A stretch of 64,000 nucleotides of DNA from Cohaesibacter marisflavi (GCF_900115225.1 NZ_FOVR01000004.1:248001-312000), one strand, 5' to 3'. Positions 28,363 to 37,688 are shown, numbered from the stretch's first letter. Made by a program: numbers and translations. The notes: generated by a model not told the origin, from the letters alone.

Positions 28363-29349
28363 ATGAGCAACTATCTGATCATAGGCATTATTGCCGGTCT
28401 TTGTACCGCGCTTCTGAACCTCTCCGGCTATGTCGGCGGGATGTTCGGCCTTGGCATCATTCTCATTATTCTCTCCCCTCTTCCCCTGATGATTGCATCG
28501 CTCGGCTGGGGCTCCTTTACTGGGCTCATCGCCGTCGTCAGCTCTGGTGTGGCTCTTTCGCTTCTGATCAGCCCACTCGCAGGCCTTCTTTTCATGGTGG
28601 TGAACAGTGTTCCCCCTTGGTGGTTGGCGCGACTGGCAACCCTTAGCCAGACAAACACCGAAACCGGCGAAACCATCTGGTATCCGATGGACCGCCTGCT
28701 GATGTGGATCGCGTCCATCGCCTGCATCACCAGCGTCGCCATGTTCATCCCGTTTGGTTTCAGTCTCGATCAATATCGCGACACAATCTCGGTCATGATG
28801 AACCAGGTCTACGAGGCCCAGCAACTGTCGCTGCCTGAGGGAACCGCCCTGACCATTGACGACATCGTCTCGATGATCACCTGGATGGCGCCCATGGCCT
28901 CTGTTCTGATGGTGACCTTCAGTTCGGTGGTCAACCTCTATCTGGCAGGCAAGGTGGTTCAGAAATCGGGAAAGCTGCAACGTCCCTGGCCAAATCTTCA
29001 CCAGCTGACCTTGTCGCCCGTCGCCGTATTCATCTTTTTGGTTGGTCTCGCCCTCATGTTCATCCTGAGTGGCCTGCCCCAGATTCTGGCGCAAATCGTA
29101 GCCACTGCCTTTGGCACGGCCGTGCTTCTGGTTGGCCTTTCTGTCCTGCATTACCTGACCCGCCAATCTCCGGCGCGGCTGGTCATTCTATGGACGACCT
29201 ATTTTCTCCTCGCCATTTTCCAATGGATCGGCATCGTGCTGATTTTTTTGGGTGGCGCAGAAATCTTCTTTAATGTCCGCTCCCGAATGCCGCGCGGTCC
29301 CCTCAGACCAACCGACCAAGACAAAGATGAGGGAAACGGGCAAAGCTGA
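28363..29349 (+). CDS. DUF2232 family membrane protein
   Basis: The 328-residue integral membrane protein has about eight hydrophobic segments (e.g. residues 5-25, 28-60, 63-80, 112-130, 170-190, 220-245, 250-270, 285-305) and a charged C-terminal tail. It matches the DUF2232 proteins found between rpsR and rplI in Hyphomicrobiales. The fold is distantly related to the ECF-type YbaF/S-component-like membrane proteins. The molecular role is not known to me. Conservation of its position inside a ribosomal operon suggests shared expression rather than a known ribosomal task. Confidence 0.85.
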   Translation: MSNYLIIGIIAGLCTALLNLSGYVGGMFGLGIILIILSPLPLMIASLGWGSFTGLIAVVSSGVALSLLISPLAGLLFMVVNSVPPWWLARLATLSQTNTETGETIWYPMDRLLMWIASIACITSVAMFIPFGFSLDQYRDTISVMMNQVYEAQQLSLPEGTALTIDDIVSMITWMAPMASVLMVTFSSVVNLYLAGKVVQKSGKLQRPWPNLHQLTLSPVAVFIFLVGLALMFILSGLPQILAQIVATAFGTAVLLVGLSVLHYLTRQSPARLVILWTTYFLLAIFQWIGIVLIFLGGAEIFFNVRSRMPRGPLRPTDQDKDEGNGQS

Positions 29350-29433
29350 TCCGGGCCTTACCGGCCCAATTGAACCAATAAAGAAAAACACAAGGAACAG
29401 TCATCCTTAAGGGATGATAAAATGGAGACTAAA

Positions 29434-30054
29434 ATGGAACTGATCCTGCTTGAACGCGTCGCAAAACTCGGCCAGATGGGCGACATCGTCACTGTACGTA
29501 CCGGCTATGCACGTAACTTCCTTCTGCCTCAGGGCAAAGCCATCCGCGCTTCCGAAGCCAACAAGAAACGCTTCGAATCTGAACGCGCACAGCTCGAAGC
29601 TCGCAACCTGGAAGCCAAGAGCGAAGCAGAAGCTCTTAAAGAACGCATCGGCGCCAAAACGGTTATCGTTATCCGTGCCGCTTCCGAAACCGGCCAGCTC
29701 TACGGCTCTGTTTCCACCCGCGACCTTGCCGACGCTCTGTCTGATGGCGGTGTATCCCTGACGCGCAACCAGGTTTCTCTGGACCGTCCGATCAAGACCA
29801 TCGGCATGCACTCCGTTACCGTGATCCTGCATCCGGAAGTCGAACTGGTTGTCACCGCCAACGTTGCCCGTTCTCAGGACGAAGCTGACCGTCAGGCTGC
29901 TGGCGAAGACCTGTCCCTGACCGAACGCGACGAAGCATTCGAGTTTGAAGAAGATCTGGAACTCGACGAAGAGCTGCTGGAAGAAATCGAAGGCGAAGAA
30001 GAAGCTGAAGCTTCTGAAGAAGTCGCCGAAGAATCTGCTGAAGAAGAAGAATAA
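29434..30054 (+). CDS. rplI: 50S ribosomal protein L9 with acidic tail
   Basis: L9 binds 23S rRNA domain V and reaches toward the neighbouring ribosome. The N-terminal domain [19 protein letters not shown] and the linking helix with [19 protein letters not shown] are canonical. The C-terminal rRNA-binding domain (about 80-148) follows. The last ~45 residues are strongly acidic (mostly Glu). I choose the ATG at 29434, with GGAG 6 nt upstream, over the one at 29422, because MELILLERV is the conserved N-terminus. This gives 206 residues, longer than the ~150 of E. coli L9. Confidence 0.95.
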   Translation: MELILLERVAKLGQMGDIVTVRTGYARNFLLPQGKAIRASEANKKRFESERAQLEARNLEAKSEAEALKERIGAKTVIVIRAASETGQLYGSVSTRDLADALSDGGVSLTRNQVSLDRPIKTIGMHSVTVILHPEVELVVTANVARSQDEADRQAAGEDLSLTERDEAFEFEEDLELDEELLEEIEGEEEAEASEEVAEESAEEEE

Positions 30055-30105
30055 GAGCTTCTTATTCCCATCGACAGCGTCTGCTTATGCAGAAATGTCT
30101 TTTGA

Positions 30106-30135
30106 AAACCCGGCCTCTGTGCCGGGTTTTTTTAT
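30106..30135 (+). terminator. Terminator after rplI
   Basis: A perfect 9-bp GC-rich stem, AAACCCGGC (30106-30114) with GCCGGGTTT (30121-30129), is followed by more T, ending the ribosomal operon. Confidence 0.92.
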
Positions 30136-30268
30136 ATCTGACTGGGGAATAGCGCTGGTGGATGATACAAATCAAATAGAATATTCTATTGTATAATATA
30201 CAGCATACTAATCTGAATAATCCTAGTGATCATTCATCCAGACATCAAAATCAAAAGCAACCAGCTTG

Positions 30269-30709
30269 ATGGATATCGAAATGAAACCAGCATTCACTCT
30301 GACCCCATTCGCATTGCTGCGCATCGTCACCGGCCTCATCTACATCCCTCACGTTCTGTTCAAGTTTCAGGCGTTTGATATGTTGCTTGGCTATTTTGCC
30401 AAAGTCGGCCTTCAGCCCGCCATCTTCTTTGTACTTTTGGCAATTGTGACCGAAACCGCTGTTGTCATCGGCCTGACCTTCAACATTCTGACTAAATGGC
30501 TTGGTCTGGCATCAACTGGCACCATGGCGATTGCCGCCTATACCACGCTCTTCACCAAAGGAGAGTTTGTGTGGACCTGGAACAAGGGGGGCGTCGAATA
30601 TATCTTCCTTCTTGGCTTTGTGTCCTTCATTGTCGCCTGGGAAGCATGGCGTCAGGAGCGCGCCGAGTATGGTCGCAACTTCTTCCTGTGGCCAACAAAA
30701 GCCAAGTAA
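30269..30709 (+). CDS. DoxX family membrane protein
   Basis: The 146-residue protein has four transmembrane helices (about 12-30, 45-68, 75-95 and 105-125) and the DoxX pattern LLRIVTGLIYIPHVLFKFQ and MLLGYFAKVGL. DoxX proteins are small inner-membrane components linked to redox or thiol-stress complexes; the role here is unknown. The open frame begins at a TTG (30266); I use the ATG three bases later, and an internal ATG at 30281 is possible. Upstream DNA is AT-rich (30160-30260). It is monocistronic with a strong terminator. Confidence 0.85.
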   Translation: MDIEMKPAFTLTPFALLRIVTGLIYIPHVLFKFQAFDMLLGYFAKVGLQPAIFFVLLAIVTETAVVIGLTFNILTKWLGLASTGTMAIAAYTTLFTKGEFVWTWNKGGVEYIFLLGFVSFIVAWEAWRQERAEYGRNFFLWPTKAK

Positions 30710-30741
30710 GAGCGACAGCGCATCAAGAGCACTAAAAACGC

Positions 30742-30770
30742 AAAAAGCGGGCTTCGGGCCCGCTTTTTTT
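30742..30770. terminator. Terminator, doxX / gntR
   Basis: GCGGGC (30747-30752) and GCCCGC (30758-30763) enclose TTCGG. The stem extends through flanking A5/T5, and eight T follow in total. It lies between convergent genes. Confidence 0.92.
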
Positions 30771-30821
30771 TGCTTTAAATGTGGCAACTTCAGAGGAAGA
30801 ACCGCATCCCCAAGTCGGGGA

Positions 30822-31508
30822 TCAATGCGCTCCTTGGAGATAGATCCGACCCAGCCCGCGTGTCAGCGCCTTTTCCGCCTCTGAAGGGTCAATCGTCAGA
30901 TAATCATCGAAGACGTCTTTGGCCTCAGCTTCCCGTCCCTCCAGAATATGCTCCAGAATGGACTGCTGTTTGCTGAAATAGGCCCGTTTGCAAACGTAGC
31001 CCTCCAGCATCACCTTACGCAGAAAGCGGATTCGAGCAGAAATATTATTGTTAATCTGCGCCATCACCGGATTCTTGGTCAGCATGGTGACATCGTGAAG
31101 AAAAGCCTGATCCGCCCGCGCCATTTCACAAGGCGGCATCTCATTGCCATGTTCTGCCATCTGCTGACAGGATGCGAGCAATACTTCCACCTCGGATTTC
31201 TCGGCACGTTCAAACACATGCGGCAAGATGGAGAGATGAAAGGTCTTGTAGGCTTCAGCCAGATGCAGCACATCCTGCAAATCAAGCGTGCGGCAGAAGA
31301 AACCATAATTCTTCCTGAAATCGATCAGGTCTTCAGTTACCAGCCGATTGAGGGCTTCGCGAACCGGAGTCCGGCTGACCCCGAGTTCATGAGCCAGATC
31401 GGTCTCATTGATCTTGGCCCCAGGCATGAAGCGAAACTCTATCGCCATCTCGCGAACAGCGGAAAAAACGTCACCTGATAATGAGACTGTTTGAGCTTCC
31501 TGTGCCAT
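30822..31508 (-). CDS. GntR family transcriptional regulator (FCD type)
   Basis: The 228-residue regulator has an N-terminal winged helix (ETDLAHELGVSRTPVREALNRL, recognition helix about residues 40-57) and a helical FCD effector domain (about 85-215). The metal-ligand Asp/His pattern of that class is plausible (DQAFLHDV; ARIRFLR). FCD regulators usually respond to organic acids or sugar acids. No obvious target gene is adjacent. The start at ATG 31508 is preferred over the upstream TTG at 31526. A palindrome ATTGTGACAAT lies 198 bp upstream. Confidence 0.88.
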   Translation of the reverse strand: MAQEAQTVSLSGDVFSAVREMAIEFRFMPGAKINETDLAHELGVSRTPVREALNRLVTEDLIDFRKNYGFFCRTLDLQDVLHLAEAYKTFHLSILPHVFERAEKSEVEVLLASCQQMAEHGNEMPPCEMARADQAFLHDVTMLTKNPVMAQINNNISARIRFLRKVMLEGYVCKRAYFSKQQSILEHILEGREAEAKDVFDDYLTIDPSEAEKALTRGLGRIYLQGAH

Positions 31509-31960
31509 AAAGTACTTACCTAGCAAGCACTTGCCCCGAAAAGGTCAAGTATCTGGAATGCTGCATCAAAGATGTCGAACCTGGCATCTCTCGATCTTGG
31601 TTGATCAGCACAGCGAACATTGAGAGCGGCTTTAGCGACAGGGTCCTTGCAATCGAAAAGCCTTGATCAAAAGAATAATAGGCAAAGAAGGCAATCACAA
31701 GATCGATTGTGACAATTCGCCTGCCACACTGCTGAATTGCTTAAAATCTAAACCAATTGGATAGGTTTCGAGGTACAACTTGGATCAGAAAAGACCTTCT
31801 GAGTCGATTCTCGAACGGACTCGAAAGCCCATCAGAGTCCAGCGAAATTCGAAGGAAAATTTTTCCGCTGTTGATTGCCGTGAATAGCAAACAGAGCGCT
31901 TCAAATTGCATGCCCTCTGTGGCTATTTAGATCATCTCACAGCAAGGATGAGGTAAGACC
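31509..31960. promoter_or_regulatory. Divergent region gntR / dnaB
   Basis: 452 bp without a gene between the divergent gntR and dnaB. It contains the palindrome at 31706-31716 and a weak stem ACAGAG (31891-31896) / CTCTGT (31915-31920) close to dnaB. No convincing -35/-10 pair, riboswitch or small RNA is visible to me. Confidence 0.45.
31706..31716. promoter_or_regulatory. Candidate GntR operator
   Basis: ATTGT-G-ACAAT is a perfect inverted repeat around one central base. It resembles the TNGT...ACNA half-sites typical of FCD-type GntR regulators, in the gntR upstream region. A match this short can arise by chance. Confidence 0.3.
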
Positions 31961-33448
31961 ATGGAAACCGCTGCAAAGCTCGAAAAAGCCGATGACATCA
32001 CATCACGTCAGGCGCCCCACAATCTGGAAGCCGAGCAGCAGCTACTAGGTGCAATTCTGGTCAACAACCAGACTTATGACCGCGTAGAGGCTTTTCTGAA
32101 GCCACATCATTTCTTCGATCCGAATCTGCAAGACATCTTTGAAAAGATGTCCAAGCTGATCCGGTCCGGCAAGATCGCTTCACCGGTTACCTTGAAAACC
32201 TTTTTCCCGGCAGACTATGTCATCGCCGACATGCCGATCGATGTCTATTTGCTACGCTTAGCGTCTCAAGCCACCTCCATTATCAACGCCGAAGATTACG
32301 GCCTCTTGATCATGGACCTTGCCACCCGGCGCAATCTCATCGAGATCGGCACCGATGTGGTCAATGTTGCCTATGATGCCCCCATCGATACGCCACCGCG
32401 CATCCAGATCGAGGATGCAGAAAAGCGCCTGTTTGAATTGGCTGAAACCGGCGGCGAAAAGGGCGGTTTCCAGTCCTTTGCTACAGCTGCAACGGAAGCC
32501 ATCGAGATGGCCGAAGCAGCCTACAAGCGTGATGGACAGCTATCGGGCATCTCCACGGGGCTTACCGACCTCGATCAGAAAATGGGTGGCCTGCAGCATT
32601 CGGACTTGATCATTCTTGCTGCTCGTCCCGCGATGGGTAAAACCTCGCTGGTGACCAACATCGCCTACAACATCGCAAGCGCTTATCGCTCTGAAGAACA
32701 ACCCGATGGCTCGTTGAAAACCATCAACGGAGGTGTGGTTGGCTTCTTCTCGCTCGAAATGAGCGCTGAACAGCTGGCCACCCGTGTTATCGCCGAGCAG
32801 GCAATGGTCTCTTCGGAAAAGATCCGCCGAGGCAAGGTCGATCAGGACGAATTTGCCCGCATTGCGCAAAAAGCGCAGGAAATGCAGATCACGCCGCTGC
32901 ATATCGACCCGACCGGTGGTATTTCCATCGCCCAGCTCGCCGCGCGTGCCCGCCGCCTCAAGCGCCAGAAGGGCCTTGATCTGCTGATCGTCGACTATCT
33001 TCAGCTGCTTTCCGGTTCCGCCTCCAAGGCCTCTCAGGGGCGTGTGCAGGAAATCACCGAAATCACGACCAACCTCAAGGCTCTCGCCAAGGAGTTGAGC
33101 GTTCCGGTGATCGCCCTCTCCCAGCTTTCTCGTCAGGTGGAAGCCCGAGACGATAAGCGCCCGCAGCTCGCCGACCTTCGTGAATCCGGCTCCATCGAGC
33201 AGGACGCCGACGTCGTGCTCTTCATCTATCGCGAAGAATATTACAAGATGCGCGAAGAGCCCAAGCCCGGCACGGAAGAGCATTTCACCTGGCAGTCCGA
33301 AATGGAGCGGTGCATGGGCAAGGCAGAAGTCATCATCGCCAAGCAGCGTCACGGCCCGACCGGCATCGTGCCTCTCGCCTTCCAGGGCGAATTCACGCGC
33401 TTCTCCGATTTGGCGCGCGACGAATATATCCCCGAGGCTTACGAATAA
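31961..33448 (+). CDS. dnaB: Replicative DNA helicase
   Basis: DnaB is the hexameric 5'-3' helicase of the replication fork. The 495-residue protein has the N-terminal collar domain (HNLEAEQQLLGAIL...), a linker, and the RecA-like domain with Walker A ARPAMGKTS (about residues 222-230), Walker B LLIVDYLQLL, the DRESGSIEQDADVV-type motif (LRESGSIEQDADVVLFIYRE) and KQRHGPTG at the C-terminus. GGATGAGG precedes the ATG. It heads the dnaB-alr-radA-cvpA-purF series. Confidence 0.97.
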   Translation: METAAKLEKADDITSRQAPHNLEAEQQLLGAILVNNQTYDRVEAFLKPHHFFDPNLQDIFEKMSKLIRSGKIASPVTLKTFFPADYVIADMPIDVYLLRLASQATSIINAEDYGLLIMDLATRRNLIEIGTDVVNVAYDAPIDTPPRIQIEDAEKRLFELAETGGEKGGFQSFATAATEAIEMAEAAYKRDGQLSGISTGLTDLDQKMGGLQHSDLIILAARPAMGKTSLVTNIAYNIASAYRSEEQPDGSLKTINGGVVGFFSLEMSAEQLATRVIAEQAMVSSEKIRRGKVDQDEFARIAQKAQEMQITPLHIDPTGGISIAQLAARARRLKRQKGLDLLIVDYLQLLSGSASKASQGRVQEITEITTNLKALAKELSVPVIALSQLSRQVEARDDKRPQLADLRESGSIEQDADVVLFIYREEYYKMREEPKPGTEEHFTWQSEMERCMGKAEVIIAKQRHGPTGIVPLAFQGEFTRFSDLARDEYIPEAYE

Positions 33449-33468
33449 GAGTACGGACCAGAGATCAG

Positions 33469-33496
33469 GAAAGCGCCTTCGGGCGTTTTCTTGCTT
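33469..33496 (+). terminator. dnaB terminator
   Basis: GAAAGCGCC (33469-33477) pairs with GGCGTTTTC (33482-33490; one G-U) around the stable TTCG loop. TTGCTTT follows. Confidence 0.82.
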
Positions 33497-33651
33497 TAGG
33501 GCTCATCTTTGGTCATTCGCCTTAATGGATTTACGGCCTCGCCACCCTCACTCCATCTTAGAGAAACCAAGGCAAGACTGGACAAACCTGTCGCACGTTT
33601 GCTCTGATGCAAAGACCAAAAGCAACCAAGGAAAAGGGGCTCGTATTCCAA

Positions 33652-33933
33652 ATGAAGATGTTTCAAGAGCATAACAGCCGACAGTCGCAGGCTCACAAAG
33701 ATATTTATGCCGCTTATGAGCTCGCCTATACGCTGGTCGACTTTTCCGCGGCTCTTCTGTTCGTCGTCGGCTCGGTTATGTTCTTTTATGATAGCTGGCA
33801 GATCCCCGGCACATGGTGCTTTCTGATCGGCTCCATTTTCTTTGGTGTCAAACCGACATTGCGCGTGGTTAGAGAATTTCATTATCTGGCCATTGGTCGC
33901 AAGAAGCATCTCGCCGAGCGCGCGCCCAACTGA
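33652..33933 (+). CDS. YrhK-domain membrane protein
   Basis: The 93-residue protein has two transmembrane helices (about residues 28-47 and 53-72) and the pattern IYAAYELAYTLVDFSAALLFVVGS, which I recognise as the YrhK domain. Function is unknown. The N-terminal MKMFQEHNSRQSQAHKD and the basic C-terminus flank the hairpin. The frame is open to an ATG at 33607; I favour 33652 (or 33658) because the family starts there and AAGGGG lies upstream, though at a long distance. It sits between dnaB and alr, where many relatives have no gene. Confidence 0.7.
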   Translation: MKMFQEHNSRQSQAHKDIYAAYELAYTLVDFSAALLFVVGSVMFFYDSWQIPGTWCFLIGSIFFGVKPTLRVVREFHYLAIGRKKHLAERAPN

Positions 33934-34083
33934 CTTTTGGGCTTGCACCTACTCAGGAGCGCAGACTAAACTGCGCCCAACTCATGGAGCCCGACGCTCC
34001 ACCCTACCAAAAACAAGAAAAACGGTTTTCCCTCCCCCTTTGAAAACCGACCGCCTCTGCTAAAGGCGCAGAAAAGGTGCATC

Positions 34084-35247
34084 ATGCCCGATATTTCTCT
34101 CCCCCATATTTCCCATCTCACCGCACCAGACCCGAGCCTTGCCGGCAGTCACCTGACCATCGATCTCAAGGCCCTTGCCGACAATTACCGAATGTTGGCG
34201 CAGAAAACAGGCTCCGCAGAATGCGCCGCCGTCATCAAGGCTGATGCTTATGGAACAGGCCTTGAACCCGCCGCAGAGACCCTGTGGCAGGCTGGTGCGC
34301 GCACATTCTTCGTGGCTCATCCGCAGGAAGGCGCCAAGGCACGAACACTCCTGCCAGATGCTGTCATTTATGTGCTTAATGGCCTGGTGGGAGACGACAG
34401 CAAAGACGGCTTTGACTATTATCGCGCCCATCAGCTGCGCCCTGTGCTGGGCTGTCGAGAGGAAGTTTCCCTCTGGCAGGATTATTGCGCCAACAGAGAA
34501 GAGGCCCTTCCTTGCGCCATTCATTTCGACACCGGAATGAACCGCCTTGGCTTGAGCTTTGCAGACGCCGAAGCCCTCTCAACGCAATGGAAGACAGCCA
34601 AACCGGCCTTTGCGCTGGAGCTGATTATCAGTCATCTGGTGTGCGCCGACGAACCCAAACACCCGAAAAATCTGGACCAGCTGGAAAAATTCCGCGCCGT
34701 GCGCGCCCTGTTCCCGGATGTGAAGGCCTCTCTGGCCAATTCTGGTGGCGTGTTCCTGGGGCCAGACTATCATTTCGATCTCTGCCGTCCGGGCATTGCG
34801 CTTTATGGCGGAGCGGTTTGTGAGGGCGAAAAAAGCCCGATGAAGGTCGTCGCAACGCTCAAAAGCCGCGTGCTTTCCATGCGTGACGTGCCCGAGGGAC
34901 AATCCGTCAGTTATGGCGCGACAGAGACCACCAAACGCAACAGCCGGCTTGCCATACTCTGCCTTGGCTACGCTGATGGGTATCTGCGCACAGCCAGCAG
35001 CAGCGACCTCAAAAAAGGCGCAAAGGTCGCCATCAATGGTCATCAGGCGCCCATCATTGGCCGGGTTACGATGGATCTGATTATCGTTGATGTGACGGGC
35101 ATTCCTCAGGAGCAGGTCAAGCGAGGCGACTGGGCTGAATTTTTCGGCAGCCAGATCCCCGTCGACGATGTGGCCGAGTCGGCTGGCACCATCAGTTATG
35201 AACTTCTGACAAGCCTTGGCTTGCGCGCCCTTCGCAGCTATTTATAA
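34084..35247 (+). CDS. alr: Alanine racemase
   Basis: Alr converts L- to D-alanine for peptidoglycan. The 387-residue fold-III PLP enzyme has the cofactor Lys K52 in AAVIKADAYGTG and the second catalytic base Y277 in SVSYGATETTKR. The barrel blocks HFDTGMNRLG, LANSGGVFLG, CRPGIALYGG and GRVTMDLIIVDVT are all present. Position dnaB-alr-radA is typical. The 45-nt gap to radA suggests co-transcription. Confidence 0.96.
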   Translation: MPDISLPHISHLTAPDPSLAGSHLTIDLKALADNYRMLAQKTGSAECAAVIKADAYGTGLEPAAETLWQAGARTFFVAHPQEGAKARTLLPDAVIYVLNGLVGDDSKDGFDYYRAHQLRPVLGCREEVSLWQDYCANREEALPCAIHFDTGMNRLGLSFADAEALSTQWKTAKPAFALELIISHLVCADEPKHPKNLDQLEKFRAVRALFPDVKASLANSGGVFLGPDYHFDLCRPGIALYGGAVCEGEKSPMKVVATLKSRVLSMRDVPEGQSVSYGATETTKRNSRLAILCLGYADGYLRTASSSDLKKGAKVAINGHQAPIIGRVTMDLIIVDVTGIPQEQVKRGDWAEFFGSQIPVDDVAESAGTISYELLTSLGLRALRSYL

Positions 35248-35292
35248 GCGCTCGAAGGAAAAAGAGACAGGGATTCGGAGAAAGAACACACC

Positions 35293-36699
35293 ATGGCACG
35301 CAAGAAATCGACATTTGTCTGCCAGTCATGCGGCGCGGTAACAAACCGCTGGGCGGGGCGCTGCGAATCCTGCGGTGAATGGAACTCCATCATCGAAGAA
35401 GTTGAAAGTGCAGGCATCGGCAGCTCTCCCAAAACCATCCGGGGCAAATCCGGCAGGGTTGTCGAGCTGGTGCCGCTTTCAGGCGAAGACAAGCCCGCTC
35501 CGCGCATCGAAACGGGTGTTGGCGAGCTGGATCGCGTCACTGGCGGCGGCTTCGTCAAAGGCTCGGTGCTGTTGCTTGGTGGCGATCCGGGCATCGGAAA
35601 ATCCACCCTGCTCATTCAGGCTTCCGCCGCCCTCACCCACCATGGACACAGCGTGGTCTATATTTCCGGTGAGGAGGCCATTGATCAGGTCCGCATGCGG
35701 GCGGCCCGTCTCGGCCTTGCCGAGGCAACCGTGCAGCTGGCTGCTGAAACCAGCGTGGAAGACATTCTGGCCACCCTCACCTCTGGCCCTCCGCCCCAAA
35801 TGGTCGTGATCGATTCGATCCAGACCCTCTGGACAGAAGCCGCTGACAGCGCCCCGGGCACTGTGACGCAGGTGCGCGCGTCTGCACAGGCTATGATCCG
35901 CTATGCCAAACAGACCGGAGCAGCCGTCATCCTCGTTGGTCACGTCACCAAGGATGGCCAGATTGCCGGCCCCCGCGTTGTGGAACATATGGTAGACGGC
36001 GTTCTGCATTTTGAAGGGGATTCCGGCCACCAGTTCCGCATTCTGCGCGCCATCAAGAACCGTTTCGGCCCAACCGACGAGATCGGCGTGTTTGAAATGA
36101 CCGGAGGTGGCCTCACACAAGTGGCCAACCCTTCGGCCATGTTCCTTGGCGAACGTAACACTTCGACCCCCGGCGCTGCCGTTCTGGCTGGCATGGAAGG
36201 CTCCCGCCCCTTGCTCGTGGAAATTCAGGCTCTAGTGGCCCAGTCTCCGCTCGGCACCCCGCGCCGCGCCGTTGTCGGCTGGGATTCAAGCCGCCTGTCC
36301 ATGATCCTTGCGGTTCTGGATGCCCATTGCGGCGTGCGTCTTTCCAGCCACGATGTTTATCTCAATGTCGCAGGCGGCATGAAAATCAGTGAACCGGCAG
36401 CCGATCTTGCGGTGGCAGCCGCGCTGGTCTCCTCGCTGGCAGGCATCGCCCTTCCGTCCGATTGCGTCTATTTCGGCGAGGTCAGTCTGTCCGGTGCCGT
36501 GCGTCCGGTGTCGCACACAGCATCGCGAATCAAGGAATCGGCCAAACTGGGCTTTGCCAAAGCCGTTGTTCCGGAAGCCTCACAAAAATCGATCAAATCA
36601 GCGGAACTGGAGCTTTCAAACCTCTCAACCCTGACGGATCTGGTGGCTCGCATTGCTTCGGGAACCGAAATCCTGACACAGGACACACAAGAGCCATAA
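35293..36699 (+). CDS. radA: DNA repair protein RadA
   Basis: RadA is a RecA-like branch-migration helicase in recombination. The 468-residue protein has an N-terminal C4 zinc finger (C10, C13, C24, C27), Walker A GGDPGIGKST (96-105), the RadA motif KNRFG (about 256) and a C-terminal Lon-protease-like domain without the proteolytic residues (NVAGGMKISEPAADLAVA...). It lies 45 nt after alr. Confidence 0.97.
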   Translation: MARKKSTFVCQSCGAVTNRWAGRCESCGEWNSIIEEVESAGIGSSPKTIRGKSGRVVELVPLSGEDKPAPRIETGVGELDRVTGGGFVKGSVLLLGGDPGIGKSTLLIQASAALTHHGHSVVYISGEEAIDQVRMRAARLGLAEATVQLAAETSVEDILATLTSGPPPQMVVIDSIQTLWTEAADSAPGTVTQVRASAQAMIRYAKQTGAAVILVGHVTKDGQIAGPRVVEHMVDGVLHFEGDSGHQFRILRAIKNRFGPTDEIGVFEMTGGGLTQVANPSAMFLGERNTSTPGAAVLAGMEGSRPLLVEIQALVAQSPLGTPRRAVVGWDSSRLSMILAVLDAHCGVRLSSHDVYLNVAGGMKISEPAADLAVAAALVSSLAGIALPSDCVYFGEVSLSGAVRPVSHTASRIKESAKLGFAKAVVPEASQKSIKSAELELSNLSTLTDLVARIASGTEILTQDTQEP

Positions 36700-36822
36700 G
36701 AAGTTACCCGAAAAGCCTTGCTCTTGCCCCTTTCTTAGCCCTATAGAAGGGCACGAACGCAATTTCGCCGATGCCTGATCACCATCCAGCCCGTGCTCGG
36801 CCAAACACAGGATGACTTAACA

Positions 36823-37362
36823 ATGCCCATCACACTCCTTGACGGGATTTTTATTATCGTCTTGCTGATCTCAGCTTTTTTGGCCATGATCCGTGGCTTC
36901 GTGCGTGAAGTCCTTTCGATTGCCGCTTGGCTGGCAGCCGCTTTTACGACGCTTAAATTCACCGGGGATTTGTTGCCCTATGTGAAGAACTATTTGCCTG
37001 AACCCATTCTGGCGCAAGCGGCCACGGCACTTGGCATCTTTCTCGTCACGTTGATTGTGGTGTCCTTCATCACCATCAAGATTTCCGATTTCGTGCTCGA
37101 CAGCTCCATTGGTGCGTTGGATAGAACCCTCGGCTTCGTTTTCGGCGCTGTTCGTGGCGCAGTTCTGATGGCCGTTGCGATGGTGTTCTTCAACTGGTTC
37201 GTTCCCAGCGACAAACAGCCCGACTGGATCGCACAGGCCAAGGCCAAACCATTGCTCAACACGGTTGGTGATCGCTTGATCAATCTTCTGCCAGATGATC
37301 CTGAAGTCCGGATCAAGGAAACCTTGCAGCTCAATCAGGAAGCGCAGGCGCAGGACCAATAA
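36823..37362 (+). CDS. cvpA: CvpA family membrane protein
   Basis: The 179-residue protein has four transmembrane helices (about 5-25, 30-50, 65-88 and 105-127), the CvpA pattern DGIFIIVLLISAFLAMIRGFVREVLSI, and a short soluble tail. CvpA proteins influence purF expression or colicin V export in E. coli and envelope homeostasis elsewhere. I place the start at 36823 (MPITLLDG) because the family begins there and AGGA precedes it; the frame is open to 36793. cvpA-purF adjacency is ancient and widespread. Confidence 0.92.
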   Translation: MPITLLDGIFIIVLLISAFLAMIRGFVREVLSIAAWLAAAFTTLKFTGDLLPYVKNYLPEPILAQAATALGIFLVTLIVVSFITIKISDFVLDSSIGALDRTLGFVFGAVRGAVLMAVAMVFFNWFVPSDKQPDWIAQAKAKPLLNTVGDRLINLLPDDPEVRIKETLQLNQEAQAQDQ

Positions 37363-37688
37363 ATATGCAGTCATTCCATTTTCGAATTGGTAAAAGGCCA
37401 CGGAATGACCAAAGCATAGATGACGAAATGAGTGCGCTGTGATAGACATGGCAGCAACATGATTGGCGGGAACATCCCGCCATTCTGCATTCTGGAGCCA
37501 CTGCATCCCTTTTGAGGTCACTCAGGTGCATATTGCTCTAGACATCAGAACAACAGTTTCTCCGGGCCTTCCTCTTGTGGGGGCCTGCTCGCATTTCGCA
37601 CCTCTCGGCAGCGCATGTGCCAAAAGCGATTTGCTTTCAAACAAAGACTTGAAACCATTTGCGTTTCACTTGAAAGGATCTCACGATC
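37363..37688 (+). promoter_or_regulatory. cvpA-purF spacer with two inverted repeats
   Basis: 326 bp without a gene. GTCATTCC (37370-37377) and GGAATGAC (37402-37409) form one inverted repeat just past cvpA. TGGCGGGA-ACA-TCCCGCCA (37464-37482) is a perfect 8-bp hairpin, perhaps a terminator although the T-run is poor. The remaining 200 bp should hold the purF promoter. I see no purine riboswitch core. Confidence 0.45.

Noticed and set aside
27742-29166. 474-codon antisense frame over rpsF, rpsR and the DUF2232 gene
   Set aside because: A shadow of GC-biased coding DNA: rich in Gln, His, Arg and Asp, with no domain and no ribosome binding site.
30140-30260. AT-rich stretch before doxX as an att site or transferred border
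   Set aside because: No direct repeats, integrase or tRNA nearby; it is more simply a promoter region.
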